Source of the DNA: Chloroflexota bacterium
GTDB taxonomy: Bacteria > Chloroflexota > Anaerolineae > Anaerolineales > UBA4823
Assembly: GCA_029782365.1 (NCBI GenBank)
Contig: JAKOUW010000085.1
Location: 1 to 64,000, forward strand
Direction: 5' to 3'
DNA length: 64,000 bases
Both the position numbers and the translations under genes were made by a program. Each line of letters starts with the position of its first letter. Positions within the stretch are counted from its first letter, which is position 1. Shown here piece by piece: positions 51,246-60,473 of the stretch. The notes beneath the pieces were generated by a model that made no database searches, had not been told where the DNA came from, and saw nothing but the letters and a program-made list of their open reading frames with translations.

Positions 51246-52121
51246 TCAGGGATGCGTTTCTGAGACAGCAAGGCTCTGGTCCACATACCAATCGCCTTTC
51301 AAGGATTCAACTGACAGGGGCCCGATAAGCAGTGCATGTTTTTGTAAATCTGCTATTGCCTGGAGGGCGTCTTGGGGGCTCCAACCAAAAAGCCGCACCA
51401 GATCGCGCACCTGCACAGCTCCAACTGACCGCGCCAGCAGGCCTGCCAGGTGCTGGCGCGCCTGCCGCTCGCCGATAAAACGCGCCTGTTCCAACAATTC
51501 CGGGAAATGGCGGGCGACGATATCATATGTAAACGCATAATGCCAGGCGCCTGCATCCGCGACCCCGATAGGCAAGATTAAAAAACGACTCTGTAAATCT
51601 GTCAGGGCTCGATTGAAGCGGCTGTCGCTTTCTTTGCTGGAAAGGCGGGCTGCCCGGCGCAGGGCTACACTGTCCATAGGCCCATTGTCTAGAAGCGTCT
51701 CATAGACGGTTTTGGATTCGGCGGTCAGGCGACCTTGCTGGTAAAGCGCCTGGTAATCTTCCTCGGGCGCTCCGTAATTCTCGGACAGGGCGTAAAAATA
51801 TGGCGCCGTCTCCAGAGAGATGATGGTGGCTTTCTGCCGTAAAATCTTGCCATAATACCAGGATTTCTTGCCCAATAAAGAGTCTTTCCACCCCCAACTG
51901 ACATGGCCCGGGTCATCATGAGCATCCGCCACGGGACGATCGCCTGCAACTGCCGCCCATAAACTGGGCAGCAGGATATCGCGGATTGGCCAAAAATAGA
52001 TAAATCCGCGCTCATTGACGAAAGCGATGGCTTCATTTATATTTTGGATGCGCAAACCGGGTGCGGTACGAAATGACCGGGCGCGGTAGACTTTGAGTAC
52101 ATCAAGGGGGATGGGCTGCAT
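51246..52121 (-). CDS. AlkZ-related (YcaQ/HTH_42-type) protein
   Basis: 291 residues: IPLDVLKVYRARSFRTAPGLRIQNINEAIAFVNERGFIYFWP at the start, and three winged-helix segments, the last with LLARSVGAVQVRDLVRLFGW. YcaQ/AlkZ proteins are DNA glycosylases that remove crosslinked or bulky-alkylated bases using a QxQ motif. I do not see a QxQ motif here, so this belongs to the AlkZ-related side group whose activity is unproven. A TATAAT box ends 7 nt before ATG 52121: probable leaderless transcript. Confidence 0.8.
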   Translation of the reverse strand: MQPIPLDVLKVYRARSFRTAPGLRIQNINEAIAFVNERGFIYFWPIRDILLPSLWAAVAGDRPVADAHDDPGHVSWGWKDSLLGKKSWYYGKILRQKATIISLETAPYFYALSENYGAPEEDYQALYQQGRLTAESKTVYETLLDNGPMDSVALRRAARLSSKESDSRFNRALTDLQSRFLILPIGVADAGAWHYAFTYDIVARHFPELLEQARFIGERQARQHLAGLLARSVGAVQVRDLVRLFGWSPQDALQAIADLQKHALLIGPLSVESLKGDWYVDQSLAVSETHP

Positions 52122-52128
52122 CCCCCTG

Positions 52129-52134
52129 ATTATA
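52129..52134 (-). promoter_or_regulatory. -10 box of leaderless AlkZ-related gene
   Basis: Minus-strand TATAAT, 7 nt before ATG 52121, within the 31-bp gap after aceA. Confidence 0.45.
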
Positions 52135-52152
52135 CTCAGAACTCACCGATTT

Positions 52153-53496
52153 TTATTTTTTTTTCTTCTTGGCACCGCCGGAAGTCTGAGGCATGACTTC
52201 ATCTTTATAAACCGCCGTGTTGAACTGTGCCTCTTCTGTAGAACCGGTCAAGGCCGCCGTGGATGTTCTTCCTTCGGTGATCGTCATCAGCACATCATCA
52301 AAATAACCTGCGCCTACGAAGCTCTGGTGCTTGATCGCTTTAAAGCCATAGTGATGTTCCAGCTCGAATTCTTGCTGTTGAAAGCGTGAATAGGCAGCCA
52401 TGCCCTGCAGGGCATAAGCCTGCGCCAGCTCAAACATGCTGGCGTTGAGCGTGTGGAAGCCAGCCAGGGTCACAAACTGGAATTTATACCCCAGCTCACC
52501 CAACATTTCCTGGAAATGGCTGATCGTGCCTTCATCCAGATTTCGACGCCAGTTGAATGAGGGAGAGCAATTGTAAGCCAGCCACTTGCCTGGATACTTT
52601 TCGTGGATCCCCTGGGCGAACTCGCGCGCTTCACCCAGGTCGGGTGTGCTGGTCTCGCACCATAACACATCGGCATAGGGAGCAAATTCGAGGCTGCGCG
52701 CAATGGCGTATTCAACCCCTCCCCGGACATAAAAATAGCCTTCATACGAACGTTCCCCTGTCAGGAAGGGAATGTCGGTGGAATGGGAGTCGGAGCGGAT
52801 CAAGGTAGCGGAATCGGCATCGGTTCGAGCGACAATGATGGTTGGTACGCCCATCACGTCTGCGGCCAGGCGGGCAGTGATCAATTTTTGAACAAAAATG
52901 TTGACAGGCTCGATCACTTTGCCGCCCATATGCCCGCATTTTTTCAATGAAGAAAGCTGGTCTTCGAGGTGAACCGCGGCTGCGCCTTCACGGATCATGG
53001 ATTTAATCAGCTCAAAGGTGTTCAACGGGCCGCCAAAGCCGGCTTCAGCATCGGCTACGATCGGCACAAAATAATCGAAATCGCTGGCATTCTCCATGTG
53101 TTGGATTTGATCGGCTCGCATCAAGGCATTATTGATCCGCCGGAGCAAACTGGGAACGCTGTTGACCGGATACAAGCTCTGGTCTGGGTAAGTTTCCAAG
53201 GCAACATTGGCATCGCCCGCTACCTGCCAGCCGCTCAAATAGATTGCTTTCAACCCAGCCTGCACCATCTGCACCGCCTGGGTACCCGTCATGGCGCCCA
53301 AGGAGCGCACAAACGGCTCGGTCTGAAATAATTTCCAAAGTTTTTCGGCCCCCATGCGCGCCAGGGTGTAAGAGAGCTGAAGTGTGCCCCGCAAACGGAT
53401 GACTTGTTCGCCAGAATAAGGGCGGTTGACACCGGCCCAACGGGGATTCGACGCCCATTCATTTTCAAGATCTTTTATTTCTTTTGGTGTGTACAT
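52153..53496 (-). CDS. aceA: Isocitrate lyase
   Basis: 447 residues. It cleaves isocitrate into glyoxylate and succinate, the first step of the glyoxylate bypass. Motifs: [24 protein letters not shown], the catalytic loop KKCGHM (Cys187), [18 protein letters not shown] and YNCSPSFNW. Length is that of the bacterial short form. The protein ends in a run of five Lys. GGAGG site before ATG 53496; it follows aceB by 19 bp and is clearly in the same operon. Confidence 0.97.
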   Translation of the reverse strand: MYTPKEIKDLENEWASNPRWAGVNRPYSGEQVIRLRGTLQLSYTLARMGAEKLWKLFQTEPFVRSLGAMTGTQAVQMVQAGLKAIYLSGWQVAGDANVALETYPDQSLYPVNSVPSLLRRINNALMRADQIQHMENASDFDYFVPIVADAEAGFGGPLNTFELIKSMIREGAAAVHLEDQLSSLKKCGHMGGKVIEPVNIFVQKLITARLAADVMGVPTIIVARTDADSATLIRSDSHSTDIPFLTGERSYEGYFYVRGGVEYAIARSLEFAPYADVLWCETSTPDLGEAREFAQGIHEKYPGKWLAYNCSPSFNWRRNLDEGTISHFQEMLGELGYKFQFVTLAGFHTLNASMFELAQAYALQGMAAYSRFQQQEFELEHHYGFKAIKHQSFVGAGYFDDVLMTITEGRTSTAALTGSTEEAQFNTAVYKDEVMPQTSGGAKKKKK

Positions 53497-53515
53497 TGGT
53501 TATCCTCCGGACGGA

Positions 53516-55132
53516 TTATTCAAGCCTGGAATACGCAGGTATGGTAAGAAAGTCCTCAAATTCAGCGCACGTGGCAAAACATTCAAAAAGATCTGCCGCA
53601 GGTTCATATTTCCCTGCTTTGAAATAAGCCTCTCCCACCAGAGAGCGGATCTTATTTAATTCTTCTGGGATCATCCCATGCACCAATGGCGCGGTGATCT
53701 TGCGGCCATCTTCCAATGCCGCATGGGGGTGATTCACCCACTGCCAGATTTGGGCGCGCGAGATTTCGGCTGTAGCTGTATCTTCCATCAGGTTGTATAT
53801 AGCAACCGCTCCGTTGCCCCTTAGCCAGGATTCGAGATATTGGATTGCTACATTGATGTTCGTGCGCAGGCCTTTTTCCGTTATCTTTCCGCCGACAATT
53901 GTGAAATTCAGTAGATCACCGGCGCCAGCAGCTACATCCTCACGCAAACAGTCTTTCTGGTTTGGCTTATCACGCAGCGCATTCTCAAATATTGCATAGG
54001 CGATCGGCACCAGGTCCGGGTGAGCCACCCAGGTGCCATCGAAACCATCGCGAACTTCGCGCAGTTTGTCGTCTCTCACCTTCGCCAAGGCGATCTCATT
54101 GACTTCGGGGTCTTTCCTGCTCGGGATATATGCTGCCATGCCCCCCATGGCGTGAGCGCCGCGCTTGTGGCATGTTTTCACCAACAGCTCAGTGTAGGCG
54201 CGCATGAAGGGAGTGGTCATCGTAATTTGGGCGCGATCAGGCAGCACCACATCCACTTGATTGCGGAATTTCTTGATGATGCTGAAGATGTAATCCCACC
54301 GACCTGCATTCAACCCGGCTGAATGAGTGCGCAGTTCATATAGGATTTCTTCCATTTCAAAAGCCGCCAAGATGGTCTCGATCAAGACCGTTGCCCGAAT
54401 CGTGCCGCGGGGAATCCGCAGGTAATCCTGGGCGTAATTAAATACATCGTTCCACAAACGCGCTTCCAGGTGGCTTTCCATCTTGGGCAGGTAAAAATAT
54501 GGACCGGTACCCTTCTCCAGCAGGCGGCGGGCATTGCGGAAAAAGTACAAGCCAAAATCAAAGAGCGATGCCGATATCGGCAGCCCATCAACCAGTAGAT
54601 GCTTCTCTTCCAAATGCCAGCCGCGTGGGCGCACCATCAGGGTAGCTACCTGGTCATTGAGTTGGTAGAACTTGCCTTCCGAGCTGGTGAACGTCAGGGT
54701 GCGATCGATTGCCAGAGACAAATTCCTCTGCCCATCGATCATATTGGAGAATGTTGGTGAGTTGGCGTCTTCGAAATCAGCCATGAACGTGCTCGCTCCT
54801 GAATTCAAAGCATTGATCAGCATTTTCCGGTCGGTTGGCCCGGTAATTTCGACCCACCTTTTTTGCATATCCGGCGGTGTGGAGGCTACTTTCCAAGAGG
54901 CATCCTGACGAATTGAGTTTGTCGAAGTGAGGAAATCTGGTTTTTCGCCCGCATCCAGGCGCTTTTGACGTTCGATGCGGGCATCCAACAGCCCTTTGCG
55001 CCGCTGACCGAATTCTCTCTGCAAGCTGCATAAAAATTGAACAGCCTGTGAGGTCAGGATATCCTCAGCCGTTACTTGAGGCGGCGGATTTAGCTGAACT
55101 CCGTTCGGAAAATTATTTAAAGAATCAGGCAT
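53516..55132 (-). CDS. aceB: Malate synthase A
   Basis: 538 residues. It condenses glyoxylate with acetyl-CoA to malate. Motifs: [77 protein letters not shown] and [14 protein letters not shown], matching the A-form enzyme of about 530 residues. Strong AGGAGG site. First gene of the aceB-aceA operon, under a promoter with an inverted repeat that looks like a repressor site. Confidence 0.97.
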   Translation of the reverse strand: MPDSLNNFPNGVQLNPPPQVTAEDILTSQAVQFLCSLQREFGQRRKGLLDARIERQKRLDAGEKPDFLTSTNSIRQDASWKVASTPPDMQKRWVEITGPTDRKMLINALNSGASTFMADFEDANSPTFSNMIDGQRNLSLAIDRTLTFTSSEGKFYQLNDQVATLMVRPRGWHLEEKHLLVDGLPISASLFDFGLYFFRNARRLLEKGTGPYFYLPKMESHLEARLWNDVFNYAQDYLRIPRGTIRATVLIETILAAFEMEEILYELRTHSAGLNAGRWDYIFSIIKKFRNQVDVVLPDRAQITMTTPFMRAYTELLVKTCHKRGAHAMGGMAAYIPSRKDPEVNEIALAKVRDDKLREVRDGFDGTWVAHPDLVPIAYAIFENALRDKPNQKDCLREDVAAGAGDLLNFTIVGGKITEKGLRTNINVAIQYLESWLRGNGAVAIYNLMEDTATAEISRAQIWQWVNHPHAALEDGRKITAPLVHGMIPEELNKIRSLVGEAYFKAGKYEPAADLFECFATCAEFEDFLTIPAYSRLE

Positions 55133-55188
55133 AATGCAACCTCCTTGAACAAAGAGAATTTTTTCGATGCTCCCCTTATGTTTTAATC

Positions 55189-55194
55189 ATTATA
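55189..55194 (-). promoter_or_regulatory. -10 box of the aceBA operon
   Basis: Minus-strand TATAAT, about 55 bp before ATG 55132. The adjacent spacer is filled by the inverted repeat at 55196-55214. Confidence 0.6.
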
Positions 55195-55195
55195 T

Positions 55196-55214
55196 CATGA
55201 CGTGGTGCGTCATG
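55196..55214. promoter_or_regulatory. Inverted repeat in the aceBA promoter, likely operator
   Basis: CATGACG-N5-CGTCATG, a perfect 7-bp inverted repeat directly upstream of the -10 box, where a bound repressor would exclude RNA polymerase. The cognate regulator is not in this window. Confidence 0.55.
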
Positions 55215-55221
55215 AAAAGTG

Positions 55222-55256
55222 GCAAAAAAAGAGGCTGTCTCTTTCGGACAGCCTCT
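55222..55256 (-). terminator. Terminator of kinase/propeller gene
   Basis: Minus strand AGAGGCTGTC ... GACAGCCTCT (10-bp stem) followed by a T-run, 10 bp after the stop of the kinase gene. Confidence 0.9.
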
Positions 55257-55266
55257 TCCTGAAACT

Positions 55267-57561
55267 TTAAGGTTGTGCTTTACGCAGCACCGGCTGAGGA
55301 CTGGCGTCGCGCGCCGCGAACATAGTATCCGGCAAAGGGATTGGAGTATAGGTTTCGCCGGTGCCTATTGTGCCGACCGGTATGATGTACAGTTGGATCT
55401 TATTTTCGGTCGATACAGCCTGGTAAGCAAAAACCAGGTATGAGCCATCGGGGCTAAACTGGACATCGCGATAACAGCACGAATTGTTGATTGGATTCGC
55501 CTCATTTTGTACGCGGGTGAGACCATTATTGAATATATATAGATCCCCGAAGCCGCCGTTGCGGATCAGGCCATTGAGGGCAAATAATTCGTTTCCATTC
55601 CAACCGAAGCTGGGGATCGATGGATTTTTATCCCAGCCCTTGATGGAAAACCAATTATTGGGAAATTCAACGCCAATGCGTGGGAATATGTCGTAACAAG
55701 TACTGATATCAATCACTCGGATGGTGTCTTCGCGCCGGCCACCAATTGGAGCCGCAAAGACGAAAGCCAGTTTTTTGCCATCAGCCCCCCAGCGGACAGA
55801 TTTAATTAGCACACTGTCATACGGTGCTAAGGTTTTGCATGTGCCCATCGGCACCAGATCGCGGCGCAGTTGAGCAGTTTTTAGTTTTTCCACGTTGAAG
55901 GGGACAACATAAAGTTGTTCGTTATCAAGACTGATTGCTACTTGTTTTCCATCTGGCGAGACCTGAAAATCATTCAGATACGCGGCTGAGTTGAAGCAGG
56001 TGATCAGTTCCTGGCGTCCGCTTGGGTAATCCACCAACTTAATACACTTCCCGGTGATGAACACCAATTTTTTACCATCCGGCAGCCACTGCAAGCTGGT
56101 TTTCGTTGAGCCGTCTGTTGTCAGCTGCACCAAATCTGTTCCATCCAGGTTCGCTGCCCACACATTATTCTTCTCAATAAAGGCGATCTTATCTGCTCCC
56201 CCAATTACCAGCGCCTGTGGCGCGCTGGTCGATGTCGGTGAAGGAGCAGGAGTATCCGTGAAAGCGGCTGTTGGGCTGGGCTTTGCAGTTGGGCTGGCAG
56301 CTGGCGTTGAGCTGGGCTCTGTGGTTGGACTGGGCGCGCTGGTATGAGTGGGGAGCAGGGCGGCTGCCTGTGTCAATGTGGCTTTTGCCTGGTTGGCCGT
56401 GGTAGGCAACGTTGTAGCGGTTGGTGGGGCAGTCTGGCCAACCAAGAGTTTACCTCCCAAGACAACCACGCCACCGAGCACAGCCAGGATGACAATCGCC
56501 GCCACTGCGATCAACCAGATCGGCACGCCAGCTTTGGCTGGTCTGGCAGCGGCCGCGGATGGTTGTACCTGGGTTGGCGCTGCGCCGCCCCCCGCCGGAA
56601 TGACGGTTTTCCCCGGCGCGACCACCGTCCTGCCTGCAGCGACTATGGTGCCTGCAGCAGCCGCTGAACCAGCCTTTTTGCTGGTAATAACAGTTTTATC
56701 GACCGGTGCGTCGGGGGCGCTGTCTGGAGTTAGGCCGATGCCTTTGAAGGCATCCTCCAGGGCGTGCGCCATATCTGCGCAGGTAGCATAGCGGTCATTG
56801 GGGTCTTTGGCCATGCATTTATTCAATACTTGCTGTACTTGCGGCGGCAGATCAGGGCGAGACTTTGCCAGCACCGGCACCGGCTCCAGAATATGCATCA
56901 TCATGACTCTGGCGGGGGTGGTAGCCTGGTAAGGAGCGCTGCCAGTTAGCAGTTGGTAAAGAATGACGCCCATCGCGTACAAATCGCTGCGCCCATCGAT
57001 CTCTTTATCTCCCTGTACCTGCTCTGGGCTCATATAAGCCGGTGTACCCAATATGTTTCCGCCAGTCAGAGTAGCGGCAGAGGGATTTTGGGAAATGCGG
57101 GCGATACCGAAATCGGAAAGGAATGAATTGCCGTATTGATCGTAGAGAATGTTGCCTGGCTTCAAATCTCGGTGGATAACGCCATGGCTGTGAGCGGCGT
57201 CTAGAGCAGGCGCCAGGCGGTTAAAAAAATCCATAACTTCCTTGTTGGGCGCCGGGCCGCGGATAATCCGGTCAGACAGCGAACCACCGGACATGTACCG
57301 CATGACGATATATGGCACGCCCTGCTCTTCGCCAAAATCATACACCGGCACAATGGCTGGGTGTTCCAACATCGCAATTGTCTTTGCTTCGCGCTCGAAG
57401 CGAGCGCGGAATTGTGGATCGTGCAAGAACTCTGCGGGCAGCAGCTTGATCGCCACATCCCTCTCGAAGCGAGGGTCGTAAGCCTTGACCACCGAAGCCA
57501 TCCCGCCTCGCCCAATTTCGCCTTTAACCTCATAACGACCAATTTTTTGCATTTCCGGCAT
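55267..57561 (-). CDS. Transmembrane Ser/Thr protein kinase with extracellular beta-propeller (PD40/TolB-like)
   Basis: 764 residues. The kinase domain (about 8-272) has GRGGMASVVKA, Lys39 in VAIKL, HRDLKPGN (Asp132), DFG at 150-152 and GTPAYMSPEQ. A Thr/Val-rich cytosolic linker (DKTVITS, RTVVAPGKTVIPAG) offers likely phospho-Thr sites. One membrane helix (about 346-370), a Pro/Thr tether, then an outside region (about 455-764) with PD40-like repeats (NLDGTDLVQLTTDGS, FQVSPDGKQVAISL, VQFSPDGSYLVFAYQ). Architecture: outside propeller senses, inside kinase signals. It lies 74 bp after upp on the same strand and ends at a terminator. Confidence 0.95.
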   Translation of the reverse strand: MPEMQKIGRYEVKGEIGRGGMASVVKAYDPRFERDVAIKLLPAEFLHDPQFRARFEREAKTIAMLEHPAIVPVYDFGEEQGVPYIVMRYMSGGSLSDRIIRGPAPNKEVMDFFNRLAPALDAAHSHGVIHRDLKPGNILYDQYGNSFLSDFGIARISQNPSAATLTGGNILGTPAYMSPEQVQGDKEIDGRSDLYAMGVILYQLLTGSAPYQATTPARVMMMHILEPVPVLAKSRPDLPPQVQQVLNKCMAKDPNDRYATCADMAHALEDAFKGIGLTPDSAPDAPVDKTVITSKKAGSAAAAGTIVAAGRTVVAPGKTVIPAGGGAAPTQVQPSAAAARPAKAGVPIWLIAVAAIVILAVLGGVVVLGGKLLVGQTAPPTATTLPTTANQAKATLTQAAALLPTHTSAPSPTTEPSSTPAASPTAKPSPTAAFTDTPAPSPTSTSAPQALVIGGADKIAFIEKNNVWAANLDGTDLVQLTTDGSTKTSLQWLPDGKKLVFITGKCIKLVDYPSGRQELITCFNSAAYLNDFQVSPDGKQVAISLDNEQLYVVPFNVEKLKTAQLRRDLVPMGTCKTLAPYDSVLIKSVRWGADGKKLAFVFAAPIGGRREDTIRVIDISTCYDIFPRIGVEFPNNWFSIKGWDKNPSIPSFGWNGNELFALNGLIRNGGFGDLYIFNNGLTRVQNEANPINNSCCYRDVQFSPDGSYLVFAYQAVSTENKIQLYIIPVGTIGTGETYTPIPLPDTMFAARDASPQPVLRKAQP

Positions 57562-57635
57562 ACAATTATCCTATCCAAAGAAGTTGACTTATTTTACGCT
57601 AGAATTCGACCAAACCAGTGGGATTTATTTCCCTC

Positions 57636-58262
57636 TTAACCAGTACCAAACTGACGATCTCCGGCATCGCCTAAACCAGGCACGATATAACCTCGCTCAT
57701 TCAAGTGGTCGTCGATTGCCGCCAGGTGAATGGGCACGTCCGGATGGGCGGTCTGCAGGGCGTGTATTCCTTCTGGCGCGCCGATCAGACCGACAAATTT
57801 AATCTTTTTGACTCCCCATTTCTTGAGAATATCAACCGTGGCGACTGCCGATCCACCTGTCGCCAGCATTGGATCCAGGATCAGGCTCATCTGAACCGTC
57901 GGTTCAATTGGTAGCTTGTTGTAATACTGCACCGGCTTCAAAGTGTGCTCGTCGCGGTACAGGCCAATGTGCCAGACTTCCGCAGAAGGCATCAACTCCC
58001 AAATTCCTTCCACCATCCCCAAACCGGCCCTTAAAATCGGCACCAACCCGATTTTCTCGCGCAGCTCCCACCCCTGCATCTCAGCCAGGGGAGTTTGCAC
58101 CTGGCGAGGCATGATTTCGAGATCCGCCGTCGCTTCATACGCCAACAAAGCTGCGATTTCACGCACCAATTCACGAAATTTTTTCGGTTCGGTGTCTTTT
58201 TGGCGTAAAAATGAAAGTTTATGGGCCACCAGGGGGTGAGGGGAAGCCTTCACATTGGACAT
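57636..58262 (-). CDS. upp: Uracil phosphoribosyltransferase
   Basis: 208 residues. It makes UMP from uracil and PRPP in pyrimidine salvage. Motifs: [48 protein letters not shown], the PRPP loop [15 protein letters not shown], and [24 protein letters not shown]. Full length. AGGAGAA site before ATG 58262. A 20-bp perfect palindrome lies 13 bp upstream of the ATG, within the leader or promoter. Uracil produced by psuG or pdp could feed it. Confidence 0.97.
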   Translation of the reverse strand: MSNVKASPHPLVAHKLSFLRQKDTEPKKFRELVREIAALLAYEATADLEIMPRQVQTPLAEMQGWELREKIGLVPILRAGLGMVEGIWELMPSAEVWHIGLYRDEHTLKPVQYYNKLPIEPTVQMSLILDPMLATGGSAVATVDILKKWGVKKIKFVGLIGAPEGIHALQTAHPDVPIHLAAIDDHLNERGYIVPGLGDAGDRQFGTG

Positions 58263-58274
58263 AATTCTTCTCCT

Positions 58275-58294
58275 GTTCTCAATTAATTGAGAAC
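58275..58294. promoter_or_regulatory. 20-bp perfect palindrome upstream of upp
   Basis: GTTCTCAATT followed by AATTGAGAAC, without a spacer, between upp and ruvB and 13 bp from the upp ATG. It could be a DNA operator or, in the mRNA, a hairpin close to the ribosome site. The 58263-58377 gap otherwise holds two -10 boxes. Confidence 0.5.
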
Positions 58295-58364
58295 GATTTG
58301 TAGTTTAATAATCCTAATTATAGCCTGAACTTGGCTGGTTGGGCTGGTAAATATGAAAAGCGAT

Positions 58365-58370
58365 TATAAT
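58365..58370 (+). promoter_or_regulatory. -10 box of leaderless ruvB transcript
   Basis: TATAAT, 7 nt before ATG 58378, with no purine-rich ribosome site. Confidence 0.5.
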
Positions 58371-58377
58371 CTCTCCC

Positions 58378-59403
58378 ATGACTGATACCAACCCGCGCCT
58401 TGTTAATCCGGAGGTGCAGCCAGATGATCGGCTGGACCCGGCGCTGCGCCCGCGGAAGCTTAAAGACTTGATAGGCCAGGATCGCGTGAAAGAAAACCTG
58501 GAAATTCTGATTGCCGCTGCCCGCCAACGCAAAGATTCGCTCGACCACGTGTTATTTTATGGTCCTCCAGGCCTGGGAAAAACAACCCTGGCGCATGTGT
58601 TGGCCAATGAAATGGGCGTGAACATTAAAATCACCTCCGGTCCAGCCATTGAAAAAGCTGGTGACCTGGCAGCTTTGCTGACCAACCTGAGTGGGGGCGA
58701 TATTCTATTTATCGATGAAATCCACCGCCTGGGTAAAGCGATTGAAGAAGTGCTCTACCCGGCGATGGAGGATTTTGCTTTGGATATTGTGATCGGCAAA
58801 GGCCCGGCAGCGCGTGCCATTCGTCTGAAACTGCCCCGCTTCACCGTCATCGGCGCCACCACACGACTGGCCCTGGTCACAGCGCCGCTGAGGGCCCGCT
58901 TTGGCGCTGTTTACAGGCTGGACTATTACGATATCCCGGCCATGGAGTTGATCGTCACTCGAGCAGCGCGCGTCCTCGCAGTGCCTGCTGAACCAGAAGG
59001 TGTTGCCGAAATCGCCCGGCGCGGGCGAGGCACCCCACGCGTGGCTTTGCGCCTCCTGCGCCGCGTGCGTGATTACGCCCAGGTGCGTGGTAATGGCACA
59101 GTCAGCCTGGAGATGTCGCGCCAGGCGCTCGATCTTTTAAATGTCGATCCCCTGGGCTTGGATGAAATGGACCGGCGCGTGCTGCAAGCCGTCATTCAAA
59201 AATACCGCGGTGGGCCGGTGGGTTTGAACACAATTGCCGCTGCTGTCAGTGAAGAGCCAGACACCATTATGGATGTCGTCGAGCCATACTTGCTGCAGTT
59301 GGGTTTCCTCGACCGCACGCCCCAGGGGCGCGTAGCTACTCACCAGGCCTACCAACACCTGAACCTGGAAATCCCCGATGATGACCAGCCGCGGCTCTTC
59401 TAA
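58378..59403 (+). CDS. ruvB: Holliday junction branch migration ATPase RuvB
   Basis: 341 residues. RuvB drives branch migration of Holliday junctions with RuvA. Motifs: [19 protein letters not shown], Walker [13 protein letters not shown], Walker [11 protein letters not shown], sensor [18 protein letters not shown], and the C-terminal winged helix ([17 protein letters not shown]). Full length. ruvA and ruvC are not adjacent. It is first of a plus-strand run with queA (29-bp gap) and pdp. The mRNA is probably leaderless. No LexA-type box is seen in front. Confidence 0.97.
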   Translation: MTDTNPRLVNPEVQPDDRLDPALRPRKLKDLIGQDRVKENLEILIAAARQRKDSLDHVLFYGPPGLGKTTLAHVLANEMGVNIKITSGPAIEKAGDLAALLTNLSGGDILFIDEIHRLGKAIEEVLYPAMEDFALDIVIGKGPAARAIRLKLPRFTVIGATTRLALVTAPLRARFGAVYRLDYYDIPAMELIVTRAARVLAVPAEPEGVAEIARRGRGTPRVALRLLRRVRDYAQVRGNGTVSLEMSRQALDLLNVDPLGLDEMDRRVLQAVIQKYRGGPVGLNTIAAAVSEEPDTIMDVVEPYLLQLGFLDRTPQGRVATHQAYQHLNLEIPDDDQPRLF

Positions 59404-59432
59404 GTTAGCGAAGCGGGGGCCTAATAACCACC

Positions 59433-60443
59433 ATGAACACGGGCGATTTTGATTACTACTTGCCTGAGGAAAGTATCGCCCAGACACCCAGCGAGCCACG
59501 CGATTCTTCCCGCCTGCTCATCCTCGACCGCCAAAAAATGCACCTGGAACAGCGCATATTTCGTCAAATCGGTGAATATCTGCGCCCCAATGATGTGCTG
59601 GTTGCCAATCAAACACGAGTGATCCCAGCCCGCTTGCCTGGGCGGAAACTTCCCGGAGGCGGCAAAGTCGAGCTTTTGCTTCTGAAGCGGTTGGATGATC
59701 AGCATTGGGAAGCCCTGGTGGGCGGCAAAGGGATGAAAACGGGCCGGCAAATTTTGCTGGGCGGCCACTTGCAGGCAGAAATCACCGCCGTCTTGGATGG
59801 CCCTCGTCGGGTAGTTCATTTTTCCCAGCCCATCGAGGCTCTGTTCGGCCAGATCGGTCATATGCCTCTGCCCCCGTACATCCACATGCCGCTCGCCAAC
59901 CCAGAACGCTACCAGACTGTTTACGCTAGCAGGCCGGGGTCAGCTGCCGCGCCGACGGCCGGTTTACATTTTACCCAATCGTTAATTGACAATCTAAAAG
60001 CAAATGGTGTTCAATTTACTATGGTTACCTTGCATGTTGGATTAGATACATTTGCTCCGGTGACAGAGGAAGATGCCCTGGAACACAAAATTCATACCGA
60101 GTGGTGCGAGGTAACTCCTGAAACGGCAAAGACGATTAACTCCGCCCGCCAGGCTGGTGGGAGGGTGATCGCTGTTGGCACCACCAGCGTACGCACTCTC
60201 GAATCGGCGGCCGGCTCGCAAGGAGTAGAACCATTCGAAGGTCCAACCGGTCTTTATATCCTGCCAGGCTACCAGTTTAAGATTGTGGATGGGATGATTA
60301 CCAATTTTCATCTGCCGCGCTCCACATTGATCATGCTGGTCAGCGCGTTTGCTGGACGTGAAAGAATATTATCTGCTTACCGCCAGGCCCTGGATTGGGG
60401 TTTTCGTTTTTATTCCTTCGGTGATGCAATGTTGATTGTGTAG
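59433..60443 (+). CDS. queA: tRNA preQ1(34) S-adenosylmethionine ribosyltransferase-isomerase
   Basis: 336 residues. It transfers and rearranges the ribosyl group of SAM onto preQ1 in tRNA, the second-last step of queuosine synthesis. Motifs: FDYYLPEESIAQTPSEPRDSSRLL, NQTRVIPARLPG, SAAAPTAGLHFT, TLHVGLDTFAPV, GTTSVRTLESAA, and DGMITNFHLPRSTLIMLVSAF. Full length. The ruvB-queA order is common in bacteria. No other queuosine gene is in this window. Confidence 0.97.
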   Translation: MNTGDFDYYLPEESIAQTPSEPRDSSRLLILDRQKMHLEQRIFRQIGEYLRPNDVLVANQTRVIPARLPGRKLPGGGKVELLLLKRLDDQHWEALVGGKGMKTGRQILLGGHLQAEITAVLDGPRRVVHFSQPIEALFGQIGHMPLPPYIHMPLANPERYQTVYASRPGSAAAPTAGLHFTQSLIDNLKANGVQFTMVTLHVGLDTFAPVTEEDALEHKIHTEWCEVTPETAKTINSARQAGGRVIAVGTTSVRTLESAAGSQGVEPFEGPTGLYILPGYQFKIVDGMITNFHLPRSTLIMLVSAFAGRERILSAYRQALDWGFRFYSFGDAMLIV

Positions 60444-60473
60444 AACTGCACATAATAAGATGTGGAGGCAGCC

